NCBI RefSeq assembly: GCF_007556755.1
Contig: NZ_VJOO01000022.1
Location: 1 to 47,104, forward strand
Reading direction: 5' to 3'
DNA length: 47,104 bases
DNA from: Tepidimonas fonticaldi
Lineage (GTDB): Bacteria > Pseudomonadota > Gammaproteobacteria > Burkholderiales > Burkholderiaceae_C
The position numbers and the translations under genes are program-made. Positions 1-9,195 of this stretch are shown here, in pieces; the stretch's first letter is position 1; each line of letters opens with the position of its first letter. The notes below the pieces were generated by a model. It searched no databases. It saw only the letters and a program-made list of their open reading frames with translations, and was not told where the DNA came from.

Positions 1-147
1 CCCTCTTGCGCTACGCTTGGCTCTACAACCACCATCTGCCTCAGACTGCCCTCGATGCCCGCACGCCCATGCAGGCCATGAAGGACTGGTATCGGCGAAG
101 ATCGGATTTGTTCCAAAAGCGACCCCACAATCATCCGGGACATGACA
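1..147 (+). mobile_element. 3' end of an IS481-family insertion sequence
   Basis: The element's right terminus reads inward (minus strand, from 147) as TGTCATGTCCCGGATGATTG. The left terminus of a second copy at 46978 starts TGTCGTGTCCCGGATGATTG, a 19 of 20 match, which is how I place the boundary at 147. The body encodes the C-terminus of the transposase. The rest of the element lies outside the window. The insertion cuts a pilin-like gene on the minus strand. Confidence 0.75.
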
Positions 148-152
148 TATAA
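3..152 (+). CDS. IS481-family transposase, C-terminal fragment
   Basis: This is the last 49 residues of a DDE transposase with an integrase-core fold, open at the left edge. The residues around YNHHLPQTALDARTPMQAMK, followed by an LFQKRP-like tail, match the typical C-terminus of IS481/IS3-type transposases, where the strand ends with a 'P-x-QAM' motif. The stop codon TAA at 150-152 lies just outside the inferred IS terminus at 147, so the target DNA appears to supply the stop. The N-terminus of what is probably the same type of transposase starts at the right edge of the window (47058). The assignment rests on the motif and on the matching terminal repeats. Confidence 0.75.
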   Translation, partial: LLRYAWLYNHHLPQTALDARTPMQAMKDWYRRRSDLFQKRPHNHPGHDI

Positions 153-462
153 GCATGGCGTTGCGGGTGTGCGGGAGGAGCAAGGGTAAGTCGGGCTCAA
201 CCATACTGCCCAGTCTTGTCCGGTGGAGCTCAGCAAATATATGTCGCTGGACGTTTTGAGTGCCGCAGCCCGTCCGACCCGGGCGAGTTGATACGCGGCT
301 TCCGCTGCGCTTTCGACCCGCCGTTCTGCCAACATTCTCTGGAAGGACGGGAACGCGACTGTCGCGAGAATGGCTAATACCGCGACCGTTATCATCAGCT
401 CTACCAACGTCAGGCCCCGGAATCGGCCTGACGCCGCACTGGGGGGGGGTGGCGGCAGCCAT
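148..462 (-). pseudogene. fimT: FimT/GspH-like minor pilin gene, frameshifted and cut by an IS
   Basis: On the minus strand, directly after the pilin gene, lies a coding stretch with a type IV prepilin signature: RG, then LTLVELMITVAVLAILATVA, then a helical region (FPSFQRMLAERRVESAAEAA). This is the N-terminal methylation/helix region of FimT or GspH-type minor pilins. An ATG at 462-460 overlaps the pilE stop (TAATG) but is out of frame with this stretch. A run of nine G/C (441-449 on the plus strand) lies between them, and eight bases would restore a leader MAAATPPSAASGRFRG. Downstream the frame stays open through the IS end at 147, so the C-terminal domain is lost. I call it a broken gene; a phase-variable tract or a base-call error in the homopolymer could explain the frameshift but not the truncation. 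Confidence 0.65.
441..449. repeat. Nine-base G/C homopolymer in the fimT-like leader
   Basis: There are nine consecutive G on the plus strand (C on the coding strand), 12 bases into the fimT-like reading frame. The tract length decides whether the ATG overlapping the pilE stop is in frame with the prepilin signature: eight is in frame, nine is not. Confidence 0.85.
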
Positions 463-911
463 TATTTCTTCCAACACGATGCCGGCGATGGTGTCGCCGC
501 GGCGCCACTGACAACCATGGTGATGGTTGGGCAATCGGTGTCGCTTGCTTGACTGGTACCAGACGCAGGCGTGGCAGTGACGGTGTATCCCGTGGCAGAT
601 TGTCCGCTGATGGCGACGGTGTAATAGCCGTCGGGGGAGGCGTTCGACGTGATGCCCAGCGTGGCGAGGTCGCCGGCATAAGCGGGGTTGTTGGCCCGGT
701 ACCTTTCCTGCGCCAGTTGCACGCGTGTGATGGCGGCCACGGCGTCGGCGCGGCGCGCCTCGCGAACATAACGGGTATAAGAAGGATACGCAATCGCCGC
801 CAGAATGCCGATGATGGCCACGACGATCATCACTTCGATCAGCGTAAAGCCACGGGCGCGCGTCGGGCGCTCGGCCCGAGAGGGGGTATGGGGGAATAGG
901 GTCGGTTCCAT
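462..911 (-). CDS. pilE: Type IV pilin (PilE/PilA-like)
   Basis: This 149-residue protein has a classic prepilin leader. A basic 21-residue leader ends in RARG, followed by FTLIEVMIVVAIIGILAAIA, with the peptidase site between G21 and F22, glutamate at mature position 5, and the hydrophobic helix that packs in the pilus core. A C-terminal cysteine pair (about residues 127 and 146) fits the D-loop of pilins. Such proteins are exported to the inner membrane, cleaved and methylated by PilD, and assembled into type IV pili. No clear ribosome binding site precedes the ATG. The next gene downstream is a broken fimT-like minor pilin, so this is the remnant of a pilin operon. PilE versus another minor pilin is not certain, but size and the disulfide favour PilE. 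Confidence 0.85.
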   Translation of the reverse strand: MEPTLFPHTPSRAERPTRARGFTLIEVMIVVAIIGILAAIAYPSYTRYVREARRADAVAAITRVQLAQERYRANNPAYAGDLATLGITSNASPDGYYTVAISGQSATGYTVTATPASGTSQASDTDCPTITMVVSGAAATPSPASCWKK

Positions 912-1053
912 GGCGCAGTATTTTGGTGATTTCAGCTTACTGCGCGCGCGCCACCGCGCGGTGATCGGCGGACCAGCGGCGCGGGGCGCCCGGCGAACGG
1001 TGGCTGCCCCGTCGTCGGACTCGTATCGGCGTGTATCGGTGTACTGGGGGCGC

Positions 1054-2679
1054 TCAGGAGGCGGGATGCGCGGCCTCCCGCTCCCGCAACCGAAAGCGCT
1101 GGATCTTGCCGGTGGCGGTCTTGGGCAGCTCGGGTACGAATTCCACGTACCGTGGGTATTTGTAGGGCGCCAGGTGGGCTTTGCAATGGGCCTGGATGTC
1201 TTCGACCGTGGCGTGGGCGCCCGGGCGCAGCACGACGAAGGCCTTGGTCTTGGTCAGGCCGTCGGCGTCGGTTTTGCCGATCACGGCGGCTTCCAGCACG
1301 GCGGGGTGGCGCACCAGGGTCGCCTCCACTTCGAACGGCGAGACGTAGATGCCGCTGACTTTGAGCATGTCGTCGTTGCGGCCGGCGTAGATGTAGCGGC
1401 CGCTGGCGTCGCGCGTGTATTTGTCGCCGGTGCGCGTCCAGGCGCCCTGGAAGGTCTCGCGCGATTTGTCGCGGTTGTTCCAGTACATCAGCGCGGCGCT
1501 GGGGCCGCGCACGTACAGGTCGCCGATGTCGATGGAGCCGTCCGGGTTGGCGGGCAGCGGGCGGCCGTCTTCGCCGCGGATTTCCAGCTCGTAGCCGGGC
1601 ACCGGGGTGCCGCTGGTGCCGTAGACGACGTCGCCGGGGCGGTTGGAGCAGTAGATGTGCAGCATCTCGGTGGAGCCGATGCCGTCGATGATTTCGGCCC
1701 CGAAGTGCGCCGTCCAGCGCTCGCCGATGTCGCGCGGCAGCGCCTCGCCGGCGGAGGAGCACAGGCGCAGTGCCACCTGCTCGCGCGGCGGCAGGTCCGG
1801 GTGCGCGAGCATGCCGCCGTAGCCGGTGGGCGCGCCGTAGAACACGGTCGGGCGTTGACCCGCCAGCGTGGGCGTGCGCCCGGTCAGGCGGGCGAACACC
1901 GCTGGCGGGGTGGGGCGTTCGGCCATCAACACCGCCGAGGCCCCCACGCTGAGCGGAAACGTCAGCGCGTTGCCCAACCCGTAGGCGAAGAACAGCTTGG
2001 CCGCCGAAAACACCCGGTCGTCGGCCGTCAGGCCCAGCACGGGGCGGCCGTACAGCTCGGCCGTCCAGTAAAGGTTGGCATGGGTATGCACCGTGCCCTT
2101 GGGGCGGCCGGTGGAGCCGGAGGAGTACAGCCAGAAGGCCGGCTCGTCCGCAGCGGTGTCGGCGGGGGCGCCGTCCGCTGCCTGGTGCGCCAGCCAGGCG
2201 GGCCACGGATGACAGGGCACGCCGGCCGCGTCGGCGGGCAGCGGGTCGCCGGGGTGCGAGACGACGATGTGCCGCACCTCGTGCGCACCCGCGTCAAGCG
2301 CCTGCGTCAGGGTGGGCAGCAGCGGGGCGGACACCAGCACCGCCTGAGCCCGCGCGTGCCGCAGTTGATAGGCGTAGTCGTCGGCGGTCAGCAGCGTGTT
2401 GACGGCCACCGGCACCACGCCAGCGTACAGACAGCCCAGAAAGCCCACGATCCAGTCGGCGCTGTCGTGCATCAGCAGCAGCACGCGCTCTTCGCGCCGC
2501 AGATCGAGGGCGCGCAGGCCCGCCGCGCAACGGCGCACGCGCTCGGCGAGTTCGCCGTAGGTCACGGTCTCGTGGTCGTCGATGAGGGCCGTGCGTTCGG
2601 GCCACGCGGCATTCAGGGTCAGCAGGTGTGCGGCGAAGTTGAATCGTTCGGGCGGCGCCGGGGGCAGGGTGGCGGACAT
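1054..2679 (-). CDS. bclA: Benzoate-CoA ligase
   Basis: This 541-residue AMP-forming acyl-CoA synthetase activates benzoate to benzoyl-CoA using ATP and CoA, the entry step of the box pathway in the cytoplasm. The phosphate-binding motif YSSGSTGRPKG lies near residues 185-195. A GSTEMLHIYCSN segment typical of benzoate-CoA ligases follows, then YVRGPS, and the C-terminal lysine motif PKTATGKIQR near residue 525. I start at the ATG at 2679 because GAGGAGA lies eight bases upstream; an in-frame ATG at 2721 has no such site. It is divergent from boxR, and the shared region carries TGCA repeats expected for BoxR control. Position next to boxR-boxCBA makes benzoate (rather than another aryl acid) the likely substrate. 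Confidence 0.93.
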   Translation of the reverse strand: MSATLPPAPPERFNFAAHLLTLNAAWPERTALIDDHETVTYGELAERVRRCAAGLRALDLRREERVLLLMHDSADWIVGFLGCLYAGVVPVAVNTLLTADDYAYQLRHARAQAVLVSAPLLPTLTQALDAGAHEVRHIVVSHPGDPLPADAAGVPCHPWPAWLAHQAADGAPADTAADEPAFWLYSSGSTGRPKGTVHTHANLYWTAELYGRPVLGLTADDRVFSAAKLFFAYGLGNALTFPLSVGASAVLMAERPTPPAVFARLTGRTPTLAGQRPTVFYGAPTGYGGMLAHPDLPPREQVALRLCSSAGEALPRDIGERWTAHFGAEIIDGIGSTEMLHIYCSNRPGDVVYGTSGTPVPGYELEIRGEDGRPLPANPDGSIDIGDLYVRGPSAALMYWNNRDKSRETFQGAWTRTGDKYTRDASGRYIYAGRNDDMLKVSGIYVSPFEVEATLVRHPAVLEAAVIGKTDADGLTKTKAFVVLRPGAHATVEDIQAHCKAHLAPYKYPRYVEFVPELPKTATGKIQRFRLREREAAHPAS

Positions 2680-2720
2680 GGCGGGGTCTCCTCGGTCGTG
2701 GGGTGGTTGTGCGGGGCACA

Positions 2721-2734
2721 TGCAGCGGCATGCT
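2721..2734. promoter_or_regulatory. Imperfect TGCA-N6-TGC repeat (BoxR-type operator)
   Basis: TGCA-GCGGCA-TGCT lies between the divergent bcl and boxR genes. It shares the spacing of the perfect TGCA-N6-TGCA repeat in front of boxC. BzdR/BoxR regulators are known to recognise TGCA repeats; that this copy is bound is inferred. Confidence 0.4.
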
Positions 2735-2762
2735 GTTCAGGCCCCGGGATTGCGGGTATAAC

Positions 2763-2776
2763 TGCACGATCGTGCC
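2763..2776. promoter_or_regulatory. Imperfect TGCA-N6-TGC repeat next to a TATAAC box
   Basis: TGCA-CGATCG-TGCC starts three bases after TATAAC (2757-2762), a plausible -10 for boxR. On the other strand TTATAC is a possible -10 for bcl. A bound repressor here could block both divergent genes. Confidence 0.4.
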
Positions 2777-2891
2777 TGTGTCGCAGTATGTACTAAACTG
2801 CATGTTGTGGTGGATCGATAGACTTGGGGTTTTCCCGATTCGATGCGGTCGATGGCAGGCCGAGCTGCCGATGCAACCCCACGAGAACGAC

Positions 2892-3884
2892 ATGTCGCCC
2901 ACGTCTGACGCCTTGCGCCCGCCCGAACCCCTGACCGAGGTGCGGCCGGATGCGGTGTTGCAGCTCACCCTGCCCGTGGGCACAGAGCCCGAGGCCGACC
3001 CGGCCGGGGGTGAGCCGCGGGTGCCGTTTCTGGTGGCGCTGGGCGAGCGTGTGCGCACTCTGCGCTCGCGCCGCGGCATGACGCGCAAGGCGGTGGCTCT
3101 GGCGGCCGATGTGTCGGAGCGGCACCTGGCCAACCTGGAGTACGGAGCGGGCAATGCGTCCATCCTGGTGTTGTTGCAGGTGGCGCGGGCCTTGCAGTGC
3201 TCGCTGGCGGAGCTGCTGGGCGATGTCAGCACCTCGTCGCCGGAGTGGTTGCTGATCCGCGAGCTGCTGCAGGGCCGCGACGAGGGCGAGCTGCGGCGCG
3301 CGCGCCTGAAGCTCGCCGAGCTGTTCGGCTCCACCGGGGTCGATGCCACGGGTCGCCAGTCGCGCATTGCGCTGATCGGTTTGCGCGGCGCGGGCAAGTC
3401 CACGCTGGGCCGGCGGCTGGCCGAGGCGCTTGGCTACCCCTTCATCGAACTGAGCCGCGAGATCGAGCAGTTTGCCGGTTGCAGCATCAGCGAAATCCAC
3501 AACCTGTACGGCGCGACGGCCTACCGGCGCTACGAGCGCCGGGCGCTGGAGGAGGCGATCCAGATCTATCCCGAGGTGGTGATCGCCACGCCCGGCGGCC
3601 TGGTGTCGGACTCGACCAATTTCAATCTGTTGCTGCAGCACTGCACGACGGTGTGGCTGAAGGCCGATCCCGTCGATCACATGCGCCGCGTCGCCGCCCA
3701 GGGCGACCTGCGCCCCATGGCCGCCAGCGCCGAGGCGATGGAGGACCTCAAACGCATCTTGGCGGGGCGCTCGGCCTTTTATTCCAAGGCGGATTTGACC
3801 GTGGACACCAGCGCCCAGCCGCTGGAGGAAACCTTCGTGCGTCTGCGCGACGGCGTGTACGCGCTGCTGCACCGCGACAGCTGA
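2892..3884 (+). CDS. boxR: BoxR: benzoyl-CoA-responsive regulator (HTH plus shikimate kinase-like domain)
   Basis: This 330-residue protein has two parts. Residues about 50-110 are a Cro/C1-type helix-turn-helix (RSRRGMTRKAVALAADVSER, then NLEYGAGNASI). Residues about 155-325 resemble shikimate kinase, with a P-loop GLRGAGKSTLGRRLAE. This architecture is that of BzdR/BoxR, repressors that sense benzoyl-CoA through the kinase-like domain. It is transcribed away from bcl, towards boxC. The start is uncertain: ATG 2892 is preceded by a weak GAGAA; ATG 2871 and an earlier ATG at 2802 are in frame. It probably represses both the bcl/boxR region and the boxCBA promoter, where TGCA repeats occur, and is released when benzoyl-CoA accumulates. 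Confidence 0.9.
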   Translation: MSPTSDALRPPEPLTEVRPDAVLQLTLPVGTEPEADPAGGEPRVPFLVALGERVRTLRSRRGMTRKAVALAADVSERHLANLEYGAGNASILVLLQVARALQCSLAELLGDVSTSSPEWLLIRELLQGRDEGELRRARLKLAELFGSTGVDATGRQSRIALIGLRGAGKSTLGRRLAEALGYPFIELSREIEQFAGCSISEIHNLYGATAYRRYERRALEEAIQIYPEVVIATPGGLVSDSTNFNLLLQHCTTVWLKADPVDHMRRVAAQGDLRPMAASAEAMEDLKRILAGRSAFYSKADLTVDTSAQPLEETFVRLRDGVYALLHRDS

Positions 3885-3929
3885 CCGGCTCTACGGGTTT
3901 GTCCTAGTCCACGGACGCCATGGCGGGGC

Positions 3930-3957
3930 TTGTGTGGGCGGGGATATGCACTATGAT
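3930..3957 (+). promoter_or_regulatory. Likely sigma-70 promoter of boxCBA
   Basis: TTGTGT (3930-3935) and TATGAT (3952-3957) are 16 bases apart, placing transcription start near 3964 and leaving a leader of about 50 bases before boxC. TGCA sequences overlap the spacer and lie just after the predicted start, as expected for a repressed promoter. Confidence 0.5.
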
Positions 3958-3960
3958 GCG
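3947..3960. promoter_or_regulatory. Imperfect BoxR-type repeat overlapping the boxC -10
   Basis: TGCA-CTATGA-TGCG overlaps the predicted -10 box TATGAT. It has the same six-base spacing as the perfect repeat 10 bases downstream (3970-3983). Confidence 0.45.
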
Positions 3961-3969
3961 CATCAGGCA

Positions 3970-3983
3970 TGCAGCGAAATGCA
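3970..3983. promoter_or_regulatory. Perfect TGCA-N6-TGCA operator for BoxR
   Basis: TGCA-GCGAAA-TGCA lies about +6 to +19 from the predicted boxC start site. BzdR/BoxR operators are built on TGCA repeats. The perfect spacing, the position and the neighbouring boxR gene support the call; binding is inferred. Confidence 0.6.
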
Positions 3984-4014
3984 TGTTGATGCCCCCCGAA
4001 TGCAGGACCCCGCC

Positions 4015-5685
4015 ATGACCCAGAATCCCAACACCAACCCGGTCGTCGATTACCAGACGCACCCGACCCAGTACCGCCATGTGCGCCTGAGCGTGGAGGG
4101 GGTGATCGCCATCCTGGCGCTCGACATCGACGAGGACGGCGGGCTGCGGCCGGGCTACAAGCTCAAGCTCAACAGCTACGACCTGGGTGTAGACATCGAG
4201 TTGCACGATGCGCTCAACCGCATCCGCTTCGAGCACCCGCAGGTGCGCACCGTGGTCGTGACGAGCCTGAAGGACCGGGTGTTCTGCTCCGGTGCCAACA
4301 TCTTCATGCTCGGGCTGTCCAGCCATGCGTGGAAGGTGAATTTCTGCAAATTCACCAACGAGACGCGCAACGGCATGGAAGACTCCAGCCGCCACGATGG
4401 CCTGAAGTTTCTGGCGGCGCTCAACGGCGCCTGCGCGGGGGGCGGCTACGAGCTGGCGCTGGCCTGCGACGAGATCCTGCTGGTGGACGACCGCTCGAGC
4501 GCCGTGAGCCTGCCCGAGGTGCCGCTGCTGGGCGTGCTGCCCGGCACGGGCGGGCTGACGCGCGTGACCGACAAGCGCAAGGTGCGCCACGATCTGGCCG
4601 ATATTTTTTGCACCAGCGTCGAAGGGGTGCGCGGCCAGCGTGCGGTGGACTGGCGGCTGGTGGATGCGGTGGCCAAGCCGGCGGTGTTTGCCCAGGCGGT
4701 GCGCGAGCGTGCCGAGCGGCTGGCCGCCCAGAGCGACCGTCCGGCCGACGCGCGCGGGGTGGCCTTGCCGCCGCTGCAGCGCACCTGGGGTGCGGACGGC
4801 GTGACCTACCGGCACGTCGAGGTCGCAATCGACCGGGCCCGGCGGGTGGCGACGCTGACCGTGCGCGCGCCGGCCGGGCCGCAGCCCACGGACATCGCGG
4901 GCATCGAGGCCGCCGGCGCCGACTGGTGGCCGCTGGCCATGGGACGGGAGCTGGACGACGCCATCCTGCACCTGCGCACCAACGAGCTGACCATCGGCAC
5001 CTGGGTGCTGCGCACCGAGGGCGATGCGGCGGCGGTGCTGGCCTGCGACGACGCGCTGCAGGCGCATGCGGGCCATTGGTTCGTGCGCGCCACGACCGGC
5101 TTGCTGCGGCGCACCCTGGCGCGGCTGGACGTGTCGTCGCGCAGCCTGATCGCTTTGCTGGAGCCCGGGTCGTGCTTTGCCGGCACGCTGGCCGAACTGG
5201 CCTTTGCGGCCGACCGCAGCTACATGCTGGTGCTGCCCGACGCGCCCGAGCGCGCCCCGCGCCTGACGCTGCACGACGCCAATTTTGGCCGCTACCCCAT
5301 GGTCAACGACCAGACCCGGTTGCAGCGCCGCTTTTACGACGAGGCTGCGCCGCTGGCCGCGGCCCAGGCGGCGATCGGCCGCGCGCTGGATGGCGACGAG
5401 GCCGCCGCGCTGGGGCTGGTGACCGCCGCGCTGGACGACATCGACTGGGCGGACGAAATCCGCCTGGTGCTGGAGGAGCGCGCGGCCATGTCGCCCGATG
5501 CGCTGACCGGCCTGGAGGCCAACCTGCGCTTTGGCGGCCGCGAGACCATGCTCACCCGCATTTTTGGCCGCCTGTCGGCGTGGCAGAACTGGATCTTCCA
5601 GCGCCCCAATGCGGTGGGCGACAAGGGCGCGCTGAAGGTGTACGGCAAAGGCGACAAGGCCCAGTTCGATTGGAATCGCGTCTGA
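4015..5685 (+). CDS. boxC: Benzoyl-CoA-dihydrodiol lyase BoxC
   Basis: This 556-residue cytoplasmic enzyme belongs to the crotonase superfamily. It opens the ring of 2,3-epoxybenzoyl-CoA hydrolytically, releasing formate and giving 3,4-dehydroadipyl-CoA semialdehyde. The first crotonase-like half has CSGANIFMLG (near residues 93-102) and GACAGGGYELALACDE (near 141-156), forming the oxyanion hole for the CoA thioester. A second, more degenerate crotonase-like half follows (LIALLEPGSCFAGTLAELA). Length fits the family. I start at ATG 4015, preceded by AGGA; in-frame ATGs upstream at 3934 and 3946 fall in the promoter. It is the first gene of boxCBA. The formate it releases may feed the formate dehydrogenase encoded further along, which is a neat but unproven link. 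Confidence 0.95.
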   Translation: MTQNPNTNPVVDYQTHPTQYRHVRLSVEGVIAILALDIDEDGGLRPGYKLKLNSYDLGVDIELHDALNRIRFEHPQVRTVVVTSLKDRVFCSGANIFMLGLSSHAWKVNFCKFTNETRNGMEDSSRHDGLKFLAALNGACAGGGYELALACDEILLVDDRSSAVSLPEVPLLGVLPGTGGLTRVTDKRKVRHDLADIFCTSVEGVRGQRAVDWRLVDAVAKPAVFAQAVRERAERLAAQSDRPADARGVALPPLQRTWGADGVTYRHVEVAIDRARRVATLTVRAPAGPQPTDIAGIEAAGADWWPLAMGRELDDAILHLRTNELTIGTWVLRTEGDAAAVLACDDALQAHAGHWFVRATTGLLRRTLARLDVSSRSLIALLEPGSCFAGTLAELAFAADRSYMLVLPDAPERAPRLTLHDANFGRYPMVNDQTRLQRRFYDEAAPLAAAQAAIGRALDGDEAAALGLVTAALDDIDWADEIRLVLEERAAMSPDALTGLEANLRFGGRETMLTRIFGRLSAWQNWIFQRPNAVGDKGALKVYGKGDKAQFDWNRV

Positions 5686-5775
5686 GGCGCGAGCGCGTTG
5701 TGCGGTGGGTTTCCCGGTGGAGCCAGCCGCAACCGAACGACAGTCCACCGCAGAGATCCGCAGCAGGAGCACACC

Positions 5776-7202
<1,427 letters not shown>

Positions 7203-7203
<1 letters not shown>

Positions 7204-8516
7204 TGGACGCCCCCGCCACCGTCGTGCAGCAGCACCTGATCGACCCCGAGATCTGCATCCGCTGCAACACCTGCGAAGCGACGTGTCCGATCGGGGCGAT
7301 CACGCACGACAGCCGCAACTACGTGGTCGATGCGGACAAATGCAACGCCTGTATGGCGTGCGTGCCCCCGTGCCCGACGGGGGCCATCGACAACTGGCGC
7401 GTCGTGCCGCGCGCGCGCACCTACACGCTGGCCGAGCAGCTGGGTTGGGACGAGCTGCCCGCCCCGCTGAGCGAGGAGGCGCTGGCGGCGCTGGGCGGGG
7501 ACGCCCAAGCCGCCGCGGCCGAGGCGCAGGCAGTGGTGGAGCGCGCGGTCCAGGCGTCCGCGGCTTCGGCCACGGTGGAGCCCCAGGCGGCGGCGTTGAC
7601 GGGGGCGGCGCTTGGGGCGACGCTTGGGGCGACGCTGCCACCGTGGTCGGCCGCTCACCCCTATACCCATCTGTACGGGCCGCGCGCCGCACGCAAGTCG
7701 GTGCGCGCCACCTGCGTCGGCAACCTGCGCGTCACCGAGGTTGGCTCCGACTACGACACGCACCACATCGTGCTGGATTTTGGCGACATGCCGTTTCCGG
7801 TGCTGGAGGGGCAGTCGATCGGCATCATCCCGCCGGGCACCGACGCGCAGGGCCGGCCGCACCATCCGCGCCAGTACTCGGTGGCCAGTCCCCGCAACGG
7901 CGAGCGCCCGGGGCGCAACAACCTGTCGCTGACGGTCAAGCGCGTGCTGGCCGACCCCCAGGGCCACCCCGTGCGCGGGGTCGCATCCAACTACCTGTGC
8001 GATCTGCAGGTCGGTGACACGGTGGAGGTGATCGGCCCGTTTGGCAGCAGCTTCCTGATGCCGAACCATCCGAAGAGCCACCTCGTGATGATCTGCACCG
8101 GCACCGGCAGTGCGCCGATGCGGGCCATGACCGAGTGGCGCCGCCGCCTGCGCGCCAGCGGCAAGTTCGAGGGCGGCCGGCTGCTGCTGTTCTTCGGCGC
8201 GCGCACGCCGCAGGAGCTGCCGTACTTCGGCCCGCTGCAGAAGCTGCCGCGCGACTTCATCGACATCCACTTCGCATTCAGCCGCGTGCCGGGGCAACCC
8301 AAGCGCTACGTGCAGGACGCGATGCGCGAGGCGGCGGCGGAACTGGTGCCGTTGCTGCAGGACCCGGATGCGTATTTCTACGTCTGCGGCCTGCGCGCGA
8401 TGGAAGAGGGCGTGCTGCTGGCGCTGCGCGACATCGCCACCGGCGCCGGGCTGGACTGGGAGGCGCTGGCCGCCGACCTGCGTGAGCGTGGCCGGCTGCA
8501 CCTGGAGACGTATTGA
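7203..8516 (+). CDS. boxA: Benzoyl-CoA 2,3-epoxidase, reductase subunit BoxA
   Basis: This 437-residue flavoprotein passes electrons from NADPH to BoxB. Residues 18-28 ([11 protein letters not shown]) and about 46-57 ([12 protein letters not shown]) bind two [4Fe-4S] clusters. A low-complexity Ala/Gly linker runs to about residue 150. The C-terminal ferredoxin-NADP reductase module has the FAD motif RQYSVASPR and the NADP motif [12 protein letters not shown]. The start overlaps the boxB stop. The linker contains an almost perfect tandem repeat of 12 bases (about 7609-7637) that keeps frame, so copy number changes would only alter linker length. Confidence 0.94.
7609..7637 (+). repeat. 12-base tandem repeat in the boxA linker
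   Basis: The unit CTTGGGGCGACG occurs just over two times, encoding GATL-type repeats in the interdomain linker. Unit length is a multiple of three, so expansion keeps the frame. Confidence 0.6.
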
Positions 8517-8546
8517 CCGCGACAGCGTCGGGGGCGGGATTTGCGC

Positions 8547-8552
8547 TACATT
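8547..8552 (+). promoter_or_regulatory. Possible -10 box directly before the DUF3305 start
   Basis: TACATT ends seven bases before the GTG start at 8560, and no ribosome binding site lies between. If used, transcription would begin at about the start codon (leaderless). No convincing -35 is visible. Confidence 0.3.
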
Positions 8553-8559
8553 GCGCGGC

Positions 8560-9195
8560 GTGGAGACCCCCTCGACCTCCGTCAGCGATTCCCCCGATGC
8601 GGCTGATCGCCCCAGCCTGCGCACCGGCGTGGTGATGCGCCGCGAGCCGGTCCGCGGCCCGATGGCGCGCTGGCAGCCGTGGCGCTGGGTGCTGGCCGAC
8701 GTGCAGGTGCTGCAGGCACCCGCGGGCTTGGCGACCGCCACGTGGCCAGTAGCGGCCGACGAGGCCGGCCCGGTGCCTCTGGAATCGGCGGCTGGCGCCG
8801 CTGTGCCCGCGGGAGCGCAGCACTGGGGCTTTGCCGGCCTGCCGGTGACGCTGCACCCCGAGGATGCGGAGGGCTACCTGCTCAACGTCACCGCGCCGGC
8901 GCCGTGCTTCTGGGTGCTGTGGCGCGAGCCGGAGGCCGACGACGGCCTGCCGCAGCCGCTGATCGTCACGTTGAGCTACCACGACGCCGGCCGCTGGCTG
9001 GACGCGCAGGAGCGCGTCGACCAGGTGCCGGCCCCGGCGGACGTGGTGGCGTGGCTGGCCGACTACGCCCACCGCCACCACCGGCCGGAGCCCAAGCGCC
9101 GCGCCCGGCCGGCGAGCTTTCAGCCGCTGACCGACCGCTTCGGTCAGCCGGCGCGCATCAGCACCGGCGCGACGCGCCGCGGAGGCCCGGCATGA
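8560..9195 (+). CDS. DUF3305 protein of formate dehydrogenase clusters
   Basis: This is a 211-residue, tryptophan-rich cytoplasmic protein of unknown function, in the family (DUF3305) usually found next to DUF3306 and formate dehydrogenase genes. The core RREPVRGPMARWQPWRWVLADV near residues 26-48 and the repeated W/P positions (CFWVLWREP) are typical. I start at GTG 8560, because upstream in-frame codons overlap boxA; an internal ATG at 8635 is the alternative. It opens the formate dehydrogenase accessory operon 43 bases after boxA and overlaps DUF3306 by four bases (ATGA). Confidence 0.75.
   Translation: METPSTSVSDSPDAADRPSLRTGVVMRREPVRGPMARWQPWRWVLADVQVLQAPAGLATATWPVAADEAGPVPLESAAGAAVPAGAQHWGFAGLPVTLHPEDAEGYLLNVTAPAPCFWVLWREPEADDGLPQPLIVTLSYHDAGRWLDAQERVDQVPAPADVVAWLADYAHRHHRPEPKRRARPASFQPLTDRFGQPARISTGATRRGGPA

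Noticed and set aside
7609-7637. Phase-variable repeat in boxA
   Set aside because: The unit is 12 bases, so copy number changes keep the frame; at most the linker changes length.
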